From Impatiens glandulifera (Eukaryota > Streptophyta > Magnoliopsida > Ericales > Balsaminaceae), in the NCBI RefSeq assembly GCF_907164915.1, contig NC_061870.1, forward strand, positions 1,161,501 to 1,225,500: a stretch of 64,000 bases of DNA, read 5' to 3'. Both the position numbers and the translations under genes were made by a program. Of this stretch, positions 21,300 through 32,400 are shown one piece after another (position 1 is the stretch's first letter; each line of letters begins with the position of its first letter). The notes under the pieces are model-generated. The model searched no databases, was not told the DNA's origin, and worked only from the letters and a program-made list of their open reading frames with translations.

Positions 21300-24200
21300 C
21301 GTCTACCACTTGTTGACCTGTAGGGATATATTTAAGGCGAATATGCTTCTAACTGACATTCTCTCGGATGAAATGATGTCTGATTTCGATATGCTTTGTC
21401 CGAGAGTTCAGAACTGGATTGTAGGTGATGGTAATTTCACTTGTGTTGTCGTAGAAAATCAGTGATTCTTCTGCTTCAATTTCATAGTCTCTCAGCTGCT
21501 GTTGAATCCACAAGAGTTGAGAAGAATAACTTCCTGATGTAAGATATTTAGCTTCAGCTGTAGACGTGGTAACCGACGTCTTCTTCTTGCTGAACCAAGA
21601 GATCAAACGATCACCAAGAAACTGGCAAGTTCCACTGGTACTTTTTCGATCAATCTTGCAACCTGCATAATCTGCATCTGAGAAACTCTTTAAATCGAAA
21701 CTGGAATCCTTCGGATACCATAGTCCCATATTTTGAGTCTCTTTTAAATATTTCAAAATACGCTTAGCAGCAATAAAGTGAGATAGTTTAGGATTATCCT
21801 GGAATCTTCCATAGACGCCGACATCAAACTGATTGTCGGGTCGGCTGGTAGTAAAATAGAGCAAAGAGCCCATAAGTTCTATATAGGCAGTGATGTCAAC
21901 GCTTTGTCCATCTTCATCTTTGTCTAACATGTTGGAAGAGCTCATTGGAGTGGCTGCAGCTGAGAAGTTCTCCATTCCAAATTTCTTTTACAACTCCTTG
22001 GTGTATTTTACTTGGTTAATGAAATTCTCTGTTTCAAGTTGATGAACTTGAAGACTTAGAAAGAAGGTTAATTCTCCCATCAAACTCATCTCAAATCTGT
22101 CCTGCATCAGCTTAGAAAATTTCTCACATAGTTTGGGTTAGTTGACCCAAATATAATATCATCAACATAGGCTTGAACAAGTAGAATATGAGAGTCTTAA
22201 ACAAATCTAAACATCAACTGCACCAATAATGAAATCATGATCAAAAAGAAACTTAGTCAAAGTATCTTACCAAGCTTTTGGAGCCTGTTTCAAACTATAT
22301 AAAGCTTTGTCAAGTTTAAAAACATGATTTGGTAAAGTATGATCTAGAAAACCAGGAGATTGTTCAACATAAACATCTTCATTTAAATTTTCATTTAAAA
22401 AAGCACTTTTCATATCCATTTCAAAAACCTTGAAATTCTTAAAAAATGCATAAGCTAGGAAGATTTTGATTGCCTCAAGTCTGGCCACGGGAGCAAATGA
22501 CTCTTCAAAGTCAATTCCTTCCTCTTGTCTATATCCTTGACCAACTAACTGGGCTTTGTTTCTTACAACTAATCCATCTTCACTAAGCTTGTTTCGAAAA
22601 AGCCATCTTGTTCCAATGACTGATTGATCAGTCGACCCTGAACATAGATGTCACACTTTATTTCTCACAAATTGGTTTAACTCCTCTTGCATGGCATTAA
22701 TCCAATCTGTATCAAGCACAATTTCACCAATTTTCTTAGGCTCAATTTGAGAAATAAAGGCAGAGTTAGCCACTTTATCCAACAATTGACGTCTTGTCCT
22801 ACGAGGAGAGTTAGAATTACCAATTATCAATTCTAGTGGATGATTTCTAATCCATCTGAAGTTTGATCCAAAAGGATTAGACGCCAGATTGGATGGCTCT
22901 ACGACGTCCGAACTGTCAACAACCTATTGAACTGGAGTTTGAACGTCAGGTTTATTCTCAACCGGATTAGCCACTTGATCAGACGAATAAGTCCTTTGGA
23001 CAAGAACTTCATCTTCACTATCAGATTCAAGACTTGTTGCTTCTAATCTGTTAGCAAGTTCGATGGGATCAATAGAATTGATTTCAACAGATTAAACATA
23101 AACAACATGAAAGGATTCCTCAACGGTTTGTGTTATGTTATTGTACACTCTAAAATCCTTACTGACAGAGGAGTAACCTAACATGATTCAATCATCTGCT
23201 TTAGCATCAAAAGCGGTCAAGTATCTTTCTCATTGTTATGACTGAAACACTTACACCCGAATACTCGAAAGTAAGAAACTGTAATAATTCTTCCATAAAA
23301 CTGTTCATAAGGTGTTTTGTCATATCGTTTATTAATTATTGACTGATTTGTGTATAGCATGCTGTGTTTATGGCTTCTGCCCAGAACTTCTAAGGAACAC
23401 TTGAGTCGGCAAGCAACGATCTTGCTGCTTCCTTCATAGTCATGACTCTTCTCTCAGCAACACTATTTTTTTATGGAGTTTTGGCACTAGACAACTAGTG
23501 TCTAATACCAGATTCCTCGAGATAGGAAGTTAGGCGTCTGTTGGTGAATTCGGTTCCCCGATCACTTCTAATTTGAATAATACTTCAAGATTTTTGGTTT
23601 TGAAGTCTTCTAAGGATCTTAATCAAATTTTCAGCCATCTGATCCTTAGATTGAAAAAATACAACTCATATAAATCGTGAGAAATCATCAATAATAACTA
23701 GGGAGAATCTCATTCCTCCGAAGCTCTTTACAACAATTGGTCCATACAGATCCATATGTAAAAGTTCCAATCACCGGTTGGACTGAGATTTCCCTTTACT
23801 TTTGAACGATGATTTGCTCTGTTTGCCTAACTGTCAAGTAGGGCAAGACTTGTCCTTTGAAAACTTCAAGTTGGGTACGTTGAAAACCAAATTATGCGAA
23901 CAAATGTTGTTAATGGTTTTAAAATTAAGATGATTTAATCCCTTATGCCATAGCCAGTTTTAATCAGTTTTGGTAATTATGCGTATGAGATTAGATATCT
24001 CATTTTTCTAGTTCATATTGTAGGAATTTCCTACTCTACTTCCGGTCAACAGAATGTTACCTTGTTGATCCTTAACCAGGCATGCATGAGTTTGAAAATC
24101 AACAGAAAATCTATTATCGCATAATTGACTAATGCAGATCAGGTTGTAACACAAGTTTTAAACAAGTAGTACGTTGTTGATGGTTAGATTACCATGGATA

Positions 24201-24480
24201 ATCTTACTCTTTCCCATGGTCTTACCATTGTGGTTATCCCCAATAGTGATCTTGGGACCTGAACATTCTGTTATTTCAGTTAGAAGCCGTCTATCTCCAG
24301 TCATGTGTCTGGAATATCCACTATCCAGATACCAAACTGAATTCTCCAGGCAGTCAACTTACAAAAAAACATATTTCCAATCTTTTGGTACCCACATTGA
24401 CTTGGATTCTCGGTCAATCAGTCCCTTGGGAATCCATATTTGAGTTATTTTGATGGACTTTCATTTTTGTGTAATGATAA
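21300..24480 (-). pseudogene. Copia C pol remnant
   Basis: Read downwards on the minus strand. Protease/gag-linker remains near 24480-24150 (TATCTGGATAGTGGATATTC, from the YLDSG site). Integrase at about 23950-23200 (SDRGTEFTNRRLTSYLEESG, then AERR and [13 protein letters not shown] pieces). RT at about 22660-22013 ([39 protein letters not shown]). RNase H at 21975-21349 ([34 protein letters not shown]). Many stops and frameshifts. The closest relative in the window is the intact pol of element E. Confidence 0.85.
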
Positions 24481-24681
24481 GTGCGTATGATTTAAGCTTA
24501 GTAGACGACTTCCTACTAGCATTTGTTCCCTTAACTTTAGAGGATGGTTTTTATTTAAAACTCCTTGACTTATTGTCTGGTTTAGTTTGCCAGACTTGCT
24601 GGCTGTTTTCTTCCTAGGTTTCAGCCAACTTACTGTTGGCGGAACATACGTAATCTCATCCTTTAAGGTTAGATCCTTTGG

Positions 24682-25545
24682 TTAGTAGACAAAGATTATT
24701 GGCTTAAGCTTGTTCGTCGCTAAGTTTAACTTTTTACAGGACCTGTCTGAGTCATTACTATCAAATCCTAAACCGGATTTGCATCCGGCTGGCCTCATCA
24801 TATAAATTTGATGTCTCACAGCGTCTCCAAACTTCGTCCAGGAACTAACCACATATGTCAAACGTTGCTTTTCAGAAAATAGAGTTCGAACCTTTTCTTT
24901 GAGCGTCTCATTCTCAGATGAGAGCTCGGCTAATTTGTTTTCAGAAAGTTTTGGTTCAGAAACTTGAGATGAAGGAGAGTTGTTGGCTTCATATTTTGAT
25001 TTCATTTCATTAAATGAATCTGATAACTTCTTGTACTCAATGACCATGTCATTGTGTACAATAGTTAAATTTTCTCTAGTAAAGTCTTTCGAGGAGAAAT
25101 AAAATACTTTAGATTGGTCGTCTGCCATAAAGCATGTGACGGGTTCATTATCACTTTCTCCAGATGCGTCATCTGAGTCGCTATCAATCCACTTGAACTT
25201 ACTTTCGTCACTTATTAGAACCTTCTACTCTAATCAGTTCTTCTTTGTTTGAACATTACAACCATAAATTTGAATAAGCTTCTCCTAGATTTCTTTAGTA
25301 GAGGAGCAAGACTTGATCTCACTAAACATATTCATGTTGATCGACTTGAACAAGACATCTTTGGCGACATTATCCAGGTTGTTTATCATATTATCTTCAA
25401 TCGTCCAGCTACATTTTGGCTTCATAATATTTATAGGACCATTGGAGATGACATTCCACAAGTCGTAATCAAGGGCATCCAAATGAGCTTGCATTCTCAT
25501 CATCCAATAATCGTAGTTTTATTTTGAGAGCACAAGAATTTGGTT
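24682..25545 (-). pseudogene. Copia C gag remnant, centre deleted
   Basis: The N-terminal piece at 25503-25285 (MRMQAHLDALDYDLWNVI) matches the start of gag B and E. The C-terminal piece at 25128-24682 (MADDQSKVFYFSSKDF, with coiled-coil-like SENKLAELSSENETLKEK) matches the E segment beginning [15 protein letters not shown]. The whole middle, including most of the retrotransposon gag domain and the zinc knuckle, is deleted between them. Confidence 0.75.
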
Positions 25546-25607
25546 GACGACAGACATGATTCAGGTTCTTGTTTCTTGAGAATAGAAAACGGGGATCTAA
25601 TACTAAT

Positions 25608-26484
25608 TGATATGATCGGTGTAACGAATAGAGATTATGGTCTGGCTATTGATAAAAGCTTACGATAAACGATTCGATTTTAACTCTATTAGAAATTAAA
25701 ATATGTTTCTATTCTTCACAAATCCTTCGAACTCTTGAAACGGTTTCAAGTGCGGAAGTGTTCATCGGAGTTGAAGCTTTGAACCAATGAAAGATGAATG
25801 ATAGAAAGTAAAAAACTCAGGGAGTTGTTTATGGATGTTCAGAGCAAACCCTCCTATGTCACCCTTTCTTCCACAACCGGAAGAATTTCACTAAACTCTT
25901 TGAATAAAATACAGTATACTGAACTAGCTAACACTCTGTTGAACAGACCAACCTCTGTTCAACTTACAATATTATGAACAATATTCTTACATCTAGACAG
26001 TGTTTTGATTCTTTCTCTCTTGAACTTGAGTGATGTATGAAAATCAGTAAGGCAAGAGTAAGATTGTAAGATTGATAACCGATGGATCCGTGATTCGTCC
26101 ATTGTCCTTAAATGTAACTTTTTTACTAGTGATAACTACATATTTGTTAGATTGCAACGTCTAACTACGCATCACTTCATACTTGTCTACTTGTCTGAAG
26201 GAGTTAAACGCCAACGTCTAACTATGTTACTCATTAGACTACCACATCTAATGGAGTTAGACTACAACGTCTAACTTCGCAACACGTCTAATTAGCCTGT
26301 TTAGACCACGTCTAAGTTAGAAAAGTCTGATGCACCTGCACAGAAACAATTAGACAACCTTAGATTCATTCTTAACTAAGTTTTAACCATAAATAAGTTT
26401 TAATCACATATCATCAAAATAAAGTTGGCATAGAATACGTTTATTCTCTTAATTATTTTTATTCAAAAATAATTCGACCCAACT
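25608..26484 (-). repeat. Copia C 5' LTR with ~540-bp internal deletion
   Basis: It is bounded by TGATATGATCGGTG (25608) and CGACCCAACT (26484; last base changed from A). Compared with the 3' LTR it lacks the stretch equivalent to about 18670-19210, including the promoter part. A 21-bp CACTA-terminus-like sequence lies at the junction (26111-26131). The primer site just inside (ATTAGTATTAGATCC on the minus strand) is decayed from TGGTATCAGAGC. Confidence 0.8.
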
Positions 26485-26740
26485 GTGTGGATATTAACGT
26501 TGTCGTTGCGAAATGCCGACGTTAATAAGAGAACCATAAATGCAAAAACAACCCAAGAGAAATCATTATCAACGTCAGCGTTAGGAGGAAGTCGACGTTG
26601 ATAATGATTAATATCAACGTCGGCGTTAGGAGGAAGTCGACGTTGATAATGATTAATATCTATGTCGACGTTAAGATGAAGCACTCACAAGTTTAACGAA
26701 GGCTTTCTCCCCTATCTTTAATAGTACTTTTAGACTAGTG
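26485..26740 (+). repeat. CACTA D right subterminal repeats and probable terminus
   Basis: Two and a half 45-bp units, each an inverted repeat of TATCAACGTC and GACGTTGATA, at about 26570-26660, continue the repeats cut at 18150. The sequence TTTTAGACTAGTG ends at 26740; its complement CACTAGTCTAAAA is a CACTA-type terminus. The terminus call is tentative because the left end is missing. Confidence 0.55.
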
Positions 26741-29700
26741 TTTTGTCATGTACACATTTATTTTTAAATAAGTTGAGAAAGCACTCAAGATACACTTCTT
26801 CAAAATTCTTTAAATAGTCGGCCTACATTTCCCTTGATACAAGAAAATGATTTTGTCTTAGGTAGGTAGTAAGATATTTTTCTTAAATTAACACCAAGAT
26901 AGTTAAATTATTGAAATGTCGTTTTTTGGCGCGATTTTTCTCTGGTATGGTACATTTGCTAACTCATTTACATTTTTTTGTTGGTAGCAATCTAAGAAAA
27001 TGGATTGGTTAGTATACAATCATCGGTTTCATGAGTATGCTACAGCGATTGATGGTACGGTTAAGTTGGCTTGTTTTGTTGTTCATTCTTTCCTGAGTTG
27101 ACAGAAAAAATCGGTTGGGGTTGGGCACACCTTTTGTCACTCCAAGGCCCGTTACACGTGTTAGAATGTTATATGGTGTCCAACCTAGATCATTTGCCTT
27201 CTTTAGAGAAGTAGGCTAACTATGTGAACATAATCAAGCATGAGGACGTGGAGAGCCTCAAAGCATGTTTCTCCCTTTACTGCTTGTCCCCAATCAGAAA
27301 AGATTTTTTATAATCAAGGAAATGCAAAAAGCATACTGAGATGGATTCAAAGAATGATAAGTGAGAATCAAATCATGACGATGAAATTTGTGATTGAGAT
27401 GATGGGTTCATTGAATCCAGTAGATTTGTAATTCCAAAAATACTATTGTAAATTATGGTAGGGATATTAAGATTATCAGGACGCTTGGAAAAGTATAAAA
27501 CAAATAAGTGAGTGTCTCCACAGAGATATCTAAGCTTTAAAGTGCCATGAATTATAAGGCGTGAACCATTTGAGCCTCGTGATTTTGTCTTGTTACTCTT
27601 GATGTTGCTTATATTTATTTATTTGAGTTGTGTGATATTTAATATCATTTCTTACAAATAATGTTACAAGTTGTGTTTATTTGGTGTGCAATTTTCACAA
27701 CAGCGATCATCAATTTCAAACATTTCACTCCTGTCATAAACAAACTTGGTACTAATTGATTTAATAAAATTATATTATTTGTATATTTATAGTTTGAACA
27801 GTGTTTTGTTGGTCATTTCAAACTCCAACTTTCACCAAATTTCCACATTATATATTTTTTTTTTTGAGATCTTTAATTTAACGAGGCTGGATCTGCTCTC
27901 TCGAAACATATCTCAAATTTGAAGTCATCATTCAAAATTACTGTAGTTTAAAATTTTATATGTGATCTACGTACATATTTTATTTTTAAAATACATTGAT
28001 TTCTTCAGGATAATTTAGCTTTTGAAACATGCTTCAGGATAGCTTGTCCTCCCCCATTTGACATAAAAATTATTGTCTTTTGAATAATTTCAAAATCTTA
28101 TGTATTTAGACATTTTTTTTCAAATCATCATTTGATATTATTGAATAATTTGAAAATTTTGTGTTTTTGGACACCATCTTTTCCGGAGGCCGGATCTGCG
28201 GTACCAACCTATATCCCACTCCTATCCCATATTCAAAATCATAAAGATAAATATCTAAATTAGTAAGATAAATCGTATCTAATTGCTTCAAGTTCAATTA
28301 TATTAAAATCATTTTTATTTAGTTCATATATTAGGCTTAGGTCCCAATTTTTTTTTTATATATATAAATTTAAGATTCCTAGACTTCTAGTGTTGTTATT
28401 GCTTCCCATTAAAACATAATTATTTTGTCTAATCATTTGAGTCTGGTTTAAGAGGGGTAAAATGTAACTTGAGAGTTAGTTCAGAATTAAAAAAAATAAA
28501 ATTAATATTATTAAATATAATTTTATTTATTCTCTCGTTAATCATATCAATTCATTTAATAACTAAAATATTAGAATACTTTTTAAATAAGTATATATAT
28601 ATATATACATATATTTTATTATAATATATTATTATATTTTTAAATCATTTATCAAAAAGTAATATATTTTCTCAAAATAACACAATCACTTTTTTAAAAT
28701 AATTTATAAATTATTCAAATTAACCTGCCCACGAAATCATTGTTTAGAGAGAAAGAAAAAAATACAATTAATTAGGAAATATTATTATCGAAATGTGCAA
28801 AGTAGAGTGCGATGAAGTGCCATCATGCCATAGCCAATATTTACCCATCATCCTCATATCACATGATAGGAAAGGCTATTAGTTTTTTTTTTTCGAATTA
28901 AGATCTATGTATTGTAGTATGGGTGATCATAACTCATAAGATGGTGATGGTGACAGTGATCATTTAAAACCATTTTTTGGTGTTTCAATGATAATAATTT
29001 TTCTTACAAAATTTTATAGAAAATAATATGAATTCAAATGTTATAAATGAGATAATATTTAAAAATATAACTTAATTATATATATATAGAGAGAGAACTG
29101 TTAATATATTGACAAGCCTATGTGTTATTCTTTGATTGAATTGCTATATGTATATTGAAAAAAAAAAAACCACAAGTGTAAATTGTGAATTGTGAATTTG
29201 TGATCTAAATCTCTTTAAAGTTCATTTAAAGGGCCTACAATAAAAGAACAAATTCAGCCATTCCCATCAATCTAAAAGGCTAATTACTGACTGCCATAGA
29301 CCATGTGAAATTGATTCAAAAGCCTATATCCTCACATGGTTGGACCCTTTATACTTCATTCAACATTTTCTTTACTTACTTTCCCATAATAGGAAAACTC
29401 CCCCACTCCATCTAGTTATGATGATTACTGATAATCGCCATATTTAAACCTATGTTACATAAGATTATTAGGTGCATCATATATGAAATCATAGGGTTAA
29501 AAAGAAACTATCGTGTGTAACTTTGTGCACCCTCCAATGCAATTGTTACAATACTTTGTATTATGATACGATTGTATTCTTCCTTACTTATTACGTTTTT
29601 ATTTGCTACTTTTTTTTTACGTTTTCTTTTCCTCTTTCTATAATATTATTCTTTTTTCAGGATTCCTTTCTAATGTCTGTATTTACAAGCATCACAATGT

Positions 29701-30249
29701 TTGTCTTCTAATATTTTTTCATATTTCTTAATTTAATTTATTTTTTTTATAACTTCCATAAACTGCTTATATTTTCTTATAAATTCTATCTAAGCCTATC
29801 GTAACTTTATCACCTTTGTTTCTAATTTCTCAATTAGTTTTCAAATTACTAAGATATTTTTCTTATATTCTTCTAATTTAAAATACACTTTAATCTTTTA
29901 TTATAGATATATGATTTTGATTTTTTGAATTAGGTATTTAGGTTAAATATTAATATGTTACTATGTTAGGAAACTAGTAGTTATTATGTTATTATTAATA
30001 TTTAATGTTATTATAGTAGTATGTTAGATTTTAGTAGCAATTCAAGGAAATTAAGAACTTATTTTTAAAATACTTAATCCCCTTGCATTAATTCAACATT
30101 GTTTTAATGGTTATGGTCTATGGTAGCTTGAAAGATCTTCTTCGATAATTGTCTCAACTATTTTGTGGAAAACTATATTTCTTAAAATAATAAAGAAAAC
30201 TTTGTTTAGTTTTACAAAACTAATTATGTTAGCATGTGAGGATAGTAAA
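26741..30249. other. AT-rich spacer, no gene recognised
   Basis: The stretch 26990-27440 is less AT-rich and holds a 63-codon frame (27240-27431) I do not recognise. The stretch 28800-29420 looks low-copy. Short poly-A/T and TA runs occur at 28360, 28590 and 29080. I see no transposon ends. Confidence 0.5.
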
Positions 30250-30641
30250 CACTAGTAAAAAAATGCTCAATTACCGAGGGCTGTCTCCGAGAGAAATTTA
30301 GCGCTCTTAGTAAAATTATTTTCCTGAGAGATTTATTTCGCATTCGGTGATAATTCGATTGTTACAGAGAGTATTCATCCTCCCTCGGAAGTATTTCTTA
30401 TTACCGAGAGTGTTTCCTATTGAGCTCTCGAAAATATTCATTTAATGATTTTATCGAGGGCTTTATCGGGTTCTCTCAGCGAAAGTTTTTTATTTATGCC
30501 CTAATTTTATTCCTCTTTTCTTCCTTTCTTTCTTCATCTCTTCTTCTCCGGCGATTTCCAGGACTTCTCCCTGACATTAAAATCAACTTCACGTATCTTT
30601 ATCTATTGATTCATCATCTCTATTCGCATCAGGTAAGTGTT
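30250..30641 (+). mobile_element. CACTA H 5' end with leader, cut by the LINE
   Basis: It starts CACTAGTAAAAAAATGCTC, nearly the same terminus as the element at 6729 (CACTGGTAAAAAAATGACC). Subterminal motifs (ACCGAGGGC, CCGAGAG, CTCTCGG) follow to about 30480. Then come an AT-rich TATA-like stretch and a pyrimidine-rich leader ending in a consensus donor CATCAG|GTAAGTG (30631/30632). LINE sequence starts about ten bases later. No transposase follows. Confidence 0.6.
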
Positions 30642-30743
30642 AACATTACTCGAGAGGATGAGATATATGAGATACACTCCCCACTGAGCGGCAACATTAC
30701 TCGAGAGGATGAGATATATGAGATACACTCTCCACTGAGCGGC
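30642..30743 (+). repeat. 51-bp in-frame tandem duplication
   Basis: The 17-codon unit (NITREDEIYEIHSPLSG) occurs twice, at 30642-30692 and 30693-30743, with one base different. It precedes the LINE endonuclease start by about 130 bp. Confidence 0.9.
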
Positions 30744-30967
30744 AACAACATTCCATACAATCAAACTATGGCCATTGAAGATAGTGAAGCAAGTGATGCT
30801 TATAACTTCTCTAAGGATGAGGTCCAAGATAGCCTTGAAAGTCAGGAACTCAACACTTATATCCATTCATAAATATAGTGACATGGAACATAAGGGGTCT
30901 CAATGACCCTCTGAAATGCAAAAAAATCAGGAGGATCATTGAGAACCAGAAAATCACTATTATGGGT
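30744..30967 (+). pseudogene. LINE: end of upstream ORF and start of endonuclease (first segment)
   Basis: An acidic segment (EDSEASDAYNFSKDE) ends in a stop at 30870-30872. The LINE endonuclease then begins: VTWNIRGLNDPLKCKKIRR, the conserved 'WNIRGLN' start of plant L1-type ORF2. The frame is cut at 30967 by copia I and resumes after 36173; TGGGT occurs on both sides. Confidence 0.8.
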
Positions 30968-31198
30968 TGTTGGGTATTGGTTGGCCCAACATTTTGGCTC
31001 AATATCTAATAACCCACTAACTGGACTTGACCTAATTATATATATAGATACTACTCTCTTGGTGGAAGGTAGATGTGAAGCTCCTTTATGGTGTTTGGAG
31101 ACTAAAGAAAGGGTTGCCGACTTTGGTGAGGTAGTGGTGCAATGGAATCGATAACCAAGAGGAACTAAACCAAAATTTAATCACATTCACACCTAACA
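30968..31198 (+). repeat. Copia I 5' LTR
   Basis: 231 bp, with ends TGTTGGG and CCTAACA. It matches the 3' LTR at roughly nine bases in ten by eye, so the insertion is old. TTATATATATAGATAC may be its TATA region. Confidence 0.92.
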
Positions 31199-31199
31199 G

Positions 31200-31211
31200 T
31201 GGTATCAAAAC
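31200..31211 (+). other. Copia I primer binding site
   Basis: TGGTATCAAAAC, one base after the LTR. It matches the initiator tRNA-Met 3' end (TGGTATCAGAGC) with two changes. Confidence 0.85.
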
Positions 31212-31590
31212 TTGGGTTTAAAGTTTGTAATTGGAGTTTGAGATTGGGTTGGAGGATATGAGTTATCTTCACCAATAAGTGCAGATTTGTTTCTTCTTTT
31301 ATCCTACTACTTTTATTTTCAACTTCTGCTGCTACTAGAGGAAGAAGAAAGTCACTGCCTCTAGAGAAGAAGTTGTTGTTGTCTTGTTCAACCGTTGTCG
31401 GTGTCACGTTTTTTGCGACCGCTGAGAATCAAGTCGCCGCCGTGCCGTTGCTGAGAAGACGAAGCAGTAAATCCCCAAGCGGGGTGGGTAAGTCGAAACT
31501 TTATTTGAGTTTCGCAAGGTATCATAGCTTGGAACTCTCCTATTAATTTTTGCCAATTAATTATTGATTGCTTTTAATTTGTTTGATAGC

Positions 31591-32400
31591 ATGTCTAGTG
31601 TTATTCAATATGGTATGGTTTCTTTAGACGGAAAAACTGATTTTAGCATTTAGAAACAAAAAATAAAATGTGTATTGATTTAGAAAAAATGCTTTAAAGT
31701 TGTTAATCAGGTTTATACTGTTGTTGATGTTGTTGATACCGTTGAGAAAAATAATGAAATGAATGAAAAATCTTGTGCCTCTATATACTTGAATTTATCT
31801 GATCCTGTGATTAGAAAAATTGGTAATTTAGAGTGTGTAAAAACCTTGTGGAATAAATTGTCTGAAATTTATACTGAAGCTTCTCTATCTAATAAAATGA
31901 TCTTAATTAAAAAGATTTTCAAATTTAGATTGGATATGTCCAAGGACATTGAAGATAATCTGGATGTTTTCACTAAACTTATTTCTGATATTAAGTTGTG
32001 TGGTGATAAGAACATTGATGGGTATGCCCCCATTGTCTTATTGAATGTTATTCCTGATTCTTTTAATGATGTAAAATCTTCCATTAAGTATGGTATAGAC
32101 AGTGTCACTCTTGATATTGTTGTCAATGGTCTTAAGTGTAAGGAGTTAGATTTGAGACAATCTTAGAGGGGTAAACAGTTTGGTGGGGGAGTCATGCATG
32201 TGAGGGGTAGATATAAGGGTAGGTTGAATGCCCAAAAGAATGTCAGTAATGTCAGTGGGGGAGTCATGCATGGTAAGAAATCTCATCCTACTAGTAAAAG
32301 CAGATCTAAGTCTAGGTCTAGTGCTAAAACGTGTTATAATTGTCATGAGTTTGGTCATTTTATCAAGGACTGTCCTAAGCCTAAGAGAAATGAGCATTTT
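31591..32400 (+). pseudogene. Copia I gag
   Basis: It begins at the ATG at 31591 (MSSVIQYGMVSLDGKTDF). TAG codons interrupt near 31651 and 31681, then the copia gag domain is readable (LWNKLSEIYTEASLSNKM, DNLDVFTKLISDI). A TAG at 32164 precedes a basic segment and the zinc knuckle CYNCHEFGHFIKDC (CX2CX4HX4C) at about 32331-32372. The knuckle residues are intact. Confidence 0.85.

Larger units (their letters stand above)
18157..26484 (-). mobile_element. Copia C: complete but decayed LTR retrotransposon, target duplication GTGTG
   Basis: LTRs lie at 18157-19573 (3') and 25608-26484 (5', internally deleted). The flanking 5-bp duplication GTGTG is at 18152-18156 and 26485-26489. Read on the minus strand: 5' LTR, gag, protease, integrase, RT, RNase H, an accessory gene with its own TATA box, polypurine tract, 3' LTR. 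It belongs to the same family as B, E and F and sits inside CACTA D. Confidence 0.9.

Noticed and set aside
27240..27431. Possible host gene exon in the 26.7-30.2 kb spacer
   Set aside because: 63 codons without recognisable domain or convincing splice sites; coding status not supported.
30420..30872. A membrane protein (hydrophobic N-terminal stretch in a 150-codon frame)
   Set aside because: The frame crosses the CACTA leader and a splice donor into LINE sequence; the hydrophobic part is the translated pyrimidine-rich leader.
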